Source: an uncultured Sutterella sp. (lineage in GTDB: Bacteria; Pseudomonadota; Gammaproteobacteria; Burkholderiales; Burkholderiaceae_F). From it: DNA of 18,367 bases. The position numbers and the translations under genes were made by a program. Below are positions 14,374 to 18,367 of the stretch, piece after piece. Location: NCBI GenBank assembly GCA_905198475.1, contig CAJKCQ010000047.1:1-18367 (forward strand). Reading direction: 5' to 3'. Below the pieces are notes generated by a model that saw nothing but the letters and a program-made list of their open reading frames with translations, searched no databases and was not told the DNA's origin. The stretch's first letter is position 1. Every line of letters begins with the position of its first letter.

Positions 14374-15071
14374 TGCGCCGCGTCGGCCGCATCGGCCGCC
14401 TCGACGATCCGGGCGGCCTCGCGCACGACCGAAACGGTCACGCGGCGCTTGGCGTGCAGTGCGATCTGATTGGCGACGTCCATCACGCGCGTGAGCGAGC
14501 GCATGTCGCGCGGCAGGTGCATCGACATCCACTGCTCCATGTCGGGCGTGAGGAGGATGCCGCGCAGAGCCGCCTGGCGCGAGAGTTCGCGGAACCGCTC
14601 CGCCTCGCCCAGGGGCGTGAGCGCGTAGCAGGTGCCGCCCAGGAGACGGTTCTTCACGCTCTCGGGGAGCGGGAGATCCTTCGGGGGCAGCCGCCCGGCA
14701 CAGACGAGCCGCGCCTCGGCGTCCGCCCAGACAGCGTTCTGCAGCTGCAGCAGCTCGCGGGCGTACCCGGCGTCGAGCTGATCCACGTCGTCCACGGCGT
14801 AGCGCACGACGCCGGGCGTGAAGCGCGGCACGCGCACACCCGACTCCTTCGTTCCGGGCAGGAACGCCTCGATCAGGTGCGAGAGCCCGACGCCCTGCGG
14901 GCCGTAGAGGTAGAGAAACTTCGGCCCGCGGCCCGCGGCCATTGAACAGAGCACGGCGAGCGCCTCGGTGTTTTCGCCCGGAATGAAGTTCGCGAAGGTG
15001 GGCCTGTCGCGCTCCTGAAGCTCAGGGAGGTCCAGAAGGTACTGGTCGGGAAGAGAGCTCGAAGTGTCCAC
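14355..15071 (-). CDS. hda: DnaA-related regulatory inactivator Hda
   Basis: With the beta clamp, Hda triggers ATP hydrolysis on DnaA after replication starts, preventing re-initiation. The 238-residue protein is the AAA+ part of a DnaA-like protein with no DNA-binding domain IV. Seen: a possible clamp-binding motif QYLLDLP (10-16) near the N-terminus, RPTFANFIPGEN (23-34), a degenerate Walker A YGPQGVGLSHL (56-66) with Leu in place of the usual Lys, Walker B-like AVDDVDQLD (92-100), the box VII region ESVKNRLLGG (137-146), and the sensor II region LPRDMRSLTRVMDVANQIAL (186-205). The start is the GTG at 15071, the first start codon in this frame near the clamp motif; no good ribosome binding site. 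It heads the run hda-HAD-pcnB-folK and is divergent from purM. Confidence 0.93.
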   Translation of the reverse strand: MDTSSSLPDQYLLDLPELQERDRPTFANFIPGENTEALAVLCSMAAGRGPKFLYLYGPQGVGLSHLIEAFLPGTKESGVRVPRFTPGVVRYAVDDVDQLDAGYARELLQLQNAVWADAEARLVCAGRLPPKDLPLPESVKNRLLGGTCYALTPLGEAERFRELSRQAALRGILLTPDMEQWMSMHLPRDMRSLTRVMDVANQIALHAKRRVTVSVVREAARIVEAADAADAAQAAEGR

Positions 15072-15375
15072 GGGTGCGCGGGATGAAGAAAGTGGGTTGC
15101 GGTCTCGGGAGGGAGTACGTACTGTCAGGGACGGCGTGCGCCGGTTTTCCGGAACGAAAGGAGTGTACTGCTTTTGCTCGGAAAAATCGGGCTCGGCGAG
15201 CCCGATCGGCGCAAGCAGGGCGGGCTTTTCGGCGCTCGGGCGCGCCCCGAGGTCTTATACTTCCGCAACTCTTTTTCCCGACGCCCTCCGCCGCGGCCCG
15301 CGCCGCGGGACCCGCCCGGGCTTCGCTCCCGGCCGGTGGGTGCCTCACCTCCCCCACGCTGTCACGAGTTTCTCC
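15072..15375. other. 304-base hda / purM divergent spacer
   Basis: No gene is supported here; frames open across it are Arg/Pro-rich without a family pattern. It holds a 10-base palindrome AGTACGTACT (15114-15123), a CCGG-TTTT-CCGG hairpin near 15141-15152, a strong minus-strand terminator-like stem (15182-15206), a CTCGGG/CCCGAG stem near 15235-15252, and an AT-rich TTATACTTCC near 15256 that could hold a -10 box for either direction. I see no PurR-type palindrome before purM. Confidence 0.6.
15182..15206 (-). terminator. minus-strand Rho-independent terminator upstream of hda
   Basis: ATCGGGCTC (15186-15194) and GAGCCCGAT (15198-15206) make a perfect 9-bp stem with a 3-base loop, followed on the minus strand by TTTTTCC (15186-15180). 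No minus-strand gene lies upstream to need it, so it is either an attenuator in the hda leader, the end of a small RNA, or a block on antisense transcription from purM. Confidence 0.65.
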
Positions 15376-16404
<1,029 letters not shown>

Positions 16405-16422
16405 GCCGCAGACCGCCGGTCA

Positions 16423-16436
16423 GATCTGATCAGATC
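16423..16436. repeat. 14-base palindrome with three GATC sites
   Basis: GATCTGATCAGATC is a perfect palindrome between the purM stop and the terminator, carrying GATC three times in 14 bases. Its function is not evident. Confidence 0.6.
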
Positions 16437-16437
16437 A

Positions 16438-16481
16438 AAAGGGCCGTCTCCCCGCACCAGGGAGGCGGCCCTTTCCTTTTT
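16438..16481. terminator. bidirectional Rho-independent terminator between purM and miaA
   Basis: The arms at 16438-16452 and 16460-16474 (AAAGGGCCG-T-CTCCC against GGGAG-G-CGGCCCTTT) form a 15-bp stem with one wobble and a 7-base loop. CCTTTTT follows on the plus strand; on the minus strand a TTTT run follows. It can end both purM and miaA. Confidence 0.92.
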
Positions 16482-17428
16482 CAGGGGGCGGCGGCGAGCG
16501 CGAGGCGCTCGACCGCTTCGAGCGCACCGGGAAGGAAGGGATCGAGCTTCGTCACGCCCTCCATGGACCGCAGCCACGTGAGCTGGCGCTTCGCGAGCTG
16601 GCGCGTCGCGGCGATGCCGGCGAGCCGAAAGTCGTCGTACGTGCGCTCGCCGCGCAGGTGCTCGACCGCCTGACGGTAGCCAACCGCGCGCATCGCGGGA
16701 CTCTCCGGGTCGAAGTCGGGCCGCGCCGTCAGGGTGCGGACCTCGTCGAGAAAGCCCCCGGCGAGCATCGCGTCGAAGCGCGCCTCAATCAGCGCATGAA
16801 GGCGCTTGCGGTCCCCGGGCACGAGCGCCGCGGTCGTCATCGGGAAGGCGGGCCGGGGCTCGCCGCGGTGAAAGCTCGAGAGCGGGCGCCCGGTCATGCG
16901 CCAGACTTCGAGCGCCCGGCCGATCCGCTGCCGGTCGTTGGGCGCGAGGCGCGCTGCGGTCGCGGGGTCGACCTTCGCGAGGCGCGCGTGCATCGCGGGC
17001 CAGCCGAGGCGCTGAGCCTCTTCGGCGACGGCTGCGCGCACTTCGGGCGGCGTGGTCGGCATCTCGTCGATTCCTTCGCGCAGCGCCTTGGCGTAGAGCA
17101 TCGTGCCGCCCACGATCAGGGGAATGCGCCCGCGCGCGCGGATCTCGGGCACGAGCCGCGTGCAGTCCTCGACGAACTCCGCCGCACTGTAGGGCTCGCC
17201 GATTTCGCGGATGTCGATCAGGTGGTGGGGCGCGAGGGCGAGCTCCTCGCGCGTCGGCTTCGCGCTCCCGACGTCCATGCCGCGGTAGACGAGCGCGGAG
17301 TCGATCGAGATGATCTCGACGGGGTGCTTCTTCGCAATGGCGAGCGACAGGGCGGACTTCCCCGAGGCCGTGGGCCCGAGGAGAAGGAGCGCCTGCGGGC
17401 GCGCGGCTTCGTCAATGGCAGCGGTCAT
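16481..17428 (-). CDS. miaA: tRNA dimethylallyltransferase MiaA
   Basis: Adds a dimethylallyl group to A37 of tRNAs reading codons that start with U. The 315-residue protein shows the P-loop LGPTASGKSALSLAIA (17-32), IISIDSALVYRGMDVGSAKP (39-58) with the base-contacting Asp, HHLID (68-72), PLIVGGTMLYAKAL (103-116), NDRQRIGRALEV (about 164-175) and GYRQAVEHL near 250-258. The ATG overlaps the last base of the mutL stop (TGATG), so the two are translationally coupled. The mutL-miaA order is common in proteobacteria. It ends at the bidirectional terminator. Confidence 0.97.
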   Translation of the reverse strand: MTAAIDEAARPQALLLLGPTASGKSALSLAIAKKHPVEIISIDSALVYRGMDVGSAKPTREELALAPHHLIDIREIGEPYSAAEFVEDCTRLVPEIRARGRIPLIVGGTMLYAKALREGIDEMPTTPPEVRAAVAEEAQRLGWPAMHARLAKVDPATAARLAPNDRQRIGRALEVWRMTGRPLSSFHRGEPRPAFPMTTAALVPGDRKRLHALIEARFDAMLAGGFLDEVRTLTARPDFDPESPAMRAVGYRQAVEHLRGERTYDDFRLAGIAATRQLAKRQLTWLRSMEGVTKLDPFLPGALEAVERLALAAAP

Positions 17429-18367
17429 CAGCGGCCCCTCATGAAGAGTCGGTCAAGTTCGGTCATGCTGAGCGTGGTCCAGGTGGGCCGCCCGTGGTTG
17501 CACTGGTCGGCGCGCTCGGTGCGCTCCATGTCGCGCAGCAGCTCCTCCATCTCGGGGAGCGACAGCCTGCGGTTTGCGCGGAAGGCGCTGTGGCAGGCCA
17601 TCGTCGAGAGCATGCGGTTGCGCAGCACCTCGATCGCCTCGGTCGCGGCGTAGTCCTTGAGGTCGTTCAGCACCTCGTGGAGGAGCGCCTCGAGCTCGGG
17701 CACGGGCACGTCGGAGAGCATCGCCGGGATGCTGCGCAGCACCACGGACCCCGAATCGGCCGCGGTGACGTCGAGCCCGAGGTCGCTCAACTTCTCCGCC
17801 GACTCCTCGAAGGCCGCGTACTCGAGCGGCGTCACCCGCACGACGATCGGAATGAGGAGCGGCTGCACGGAGAGCTTCTTCGCGTCCATCGCGCGCTTCA
17901 GGCGCTCGTAGAGCACGCGCTCGGCCGCGGCGTGCATGTCCACGATCACGAGCCCGTCGGCGTTTTCGGCGAGAATGTAGACGCCGCCCACCTGCGCGAG
18001 AGGCCGCCCCAGGCGTCCCGTGCCGCCCGTGTCGGCGGCGTCGCGCCCGTCGCGGTCGGTGAAGAGCGTCGGCGCGGCCTCCGGTTTCGGAGCCGCCTGA
18101 GTTGGCGGCTCCGGCCGGGAGGGCTCCGCGGGTTCGTCCGAAGGGGCGTCGTCGCGCGCCTGCGCCTCCGGAGGCGCGCCGCCGTAGAGCGCCATCGCCG
18201 AGGCGACGGCGGCCTGCGAGGGGCGCTTCGGAGCGCCGAAGCCGCCCGATCCGCCGAAACCGCCGAAGGCGGACTGAGGGGCGCACCCTTCGCCCCCGCG
18301 GGCGCGAAGACCGGGGAAGGCCGGCCGGTCGGCGTCGGGCGGGAGCCCGAAGGGCGATGCGGCGGCG
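17428..18367 (-). CDS. mutL: DNA mismatch repair protein MutL, 3' part only
   Basis: MutL links MutS mismatch recognition to strand cutting. Only the linker and C-terminal dimerisation domain (312 codons) are in the window; the N-terminal GHKL ATPase lies past the right edge. Seen from the edge inwards: a low-complexity linker with Gly/Phe repeats (GGFGGSGGFG) and a Pro/Ala/Glu-rich part, then GRPLAQVGGVYILAENADGL, the metal-binding DMHAAAERVLYE, TMACHSAFRANRRLSLPEME, and DQCNHGRPTW near the C-terminus. DMHAAAERVLYE fits the endonuclease pattern DQHA-x2-E-x4-E with Met for Gln, and the ACHSAFRA and CNHGRP blocks match the other endonuclease motifs, so this MutL probably nicks DNA itself. The ATG at 18195 is internal, not the start. 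Confidence 0.95.
   Translation of the reverse strand, partial: AAASPFGLPPDADRPAFPGLRARGGEGCAPQSAFGGFGGSGGFGAPKRPSQAAVASAMALYGGAPPEAQARDDAPSDEPAEPSRPEPPTQAAPKPEAAPTLFTDRDGRDAADTGGTGRLGRPLAQVGGVYILAENADGLVIVDMHAAAERVLYERLKRAMDAKKLSVQPLLIPIVVRVTPLEYAAFEESAEKLSDLGLDVTAADSGSVVLRSIPAMLSDVPVPELEALLHEVLNDLKDYAATEAIEVLRNRMLSTMACHSAFRANRRLSLPEMEELLRDMERTERADQCNHGRPTWTTLSMTELDRLFMRGR

Overview
The window reads as a housekeeping segment of a high-GC betaproteobacterial chromosome. The inference comes from gene order: queA-tgt-yajC-secD-secF on one strand, darP-mog on the other, the purM / hda-HAD phosphatase-pcnB-folK arrangement known from Burkholderiales, and a DUF3482-type GTPase. The sequence style would fit a gut Burkholderiales such as the Sutterellaceae, but the exact genus cannot be fixed by eye. 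No CRISPR array, transposase, phage gene or rRNA was seen.

Left part (1-8544): a plus-strand DUF3482-type GTPase converges on a GT90/CAP10 glycosyltransferase. Reading leftwards from 8544 on the minus strand come queA, tgt, yajC, secD, secF and then the glycosyltransferase. QueA and Tgt make queuosine in tRNA; YajC, SecD and SecF are the accessory complex of the Sec translocon. A strong hairpin after tgt and a perfect TATAAT before yajC suggest that yajC-secDF can be a separate transcription unit. The glycosyltransferase is visibly less GC-rich than its neighbours.

Middle part (8545-11389): a short divergent control region holding a 16-bp palindrome separates queA from darP (50S assembly factor). 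Next comes a gene that fuses molybdopterin adenylyltransferase (Mog) through a Pro/Ala/Glu-rich linker to an alpha/beta-hydrolase carboxylesterase; this fusion is the most unusual protein in the window. It ends in a strong terminator lying inside the 3' end of the convergent rfbC, a lone dTDP-sugar epimerase gene.

Right part (11509-18367): tRNA-Leu(CAA) with its own terminator lies just downstream of the minus-strand run hda, HAD phosphatase, pcnB, folK. The pcnB reading frame appears to be broken by one base near 12284: its Arg-rich tail, ending in a GTGA overlap with folK, is in a different frame from the catalytic part. A 304-base divergent region with a minus-strand terminator-like hairpin separates hda from purM. 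A bidirectional terminator separates purM from miaA, which is coupled to the 3' part of mutL running off the right edge.

Most of the window is ordinary core genome. The items worth checking are the Mog-esterase fusion, the pcnB frame break, the hairpin/leader upstream of hda, and several palindromes in the intergenic spaces.
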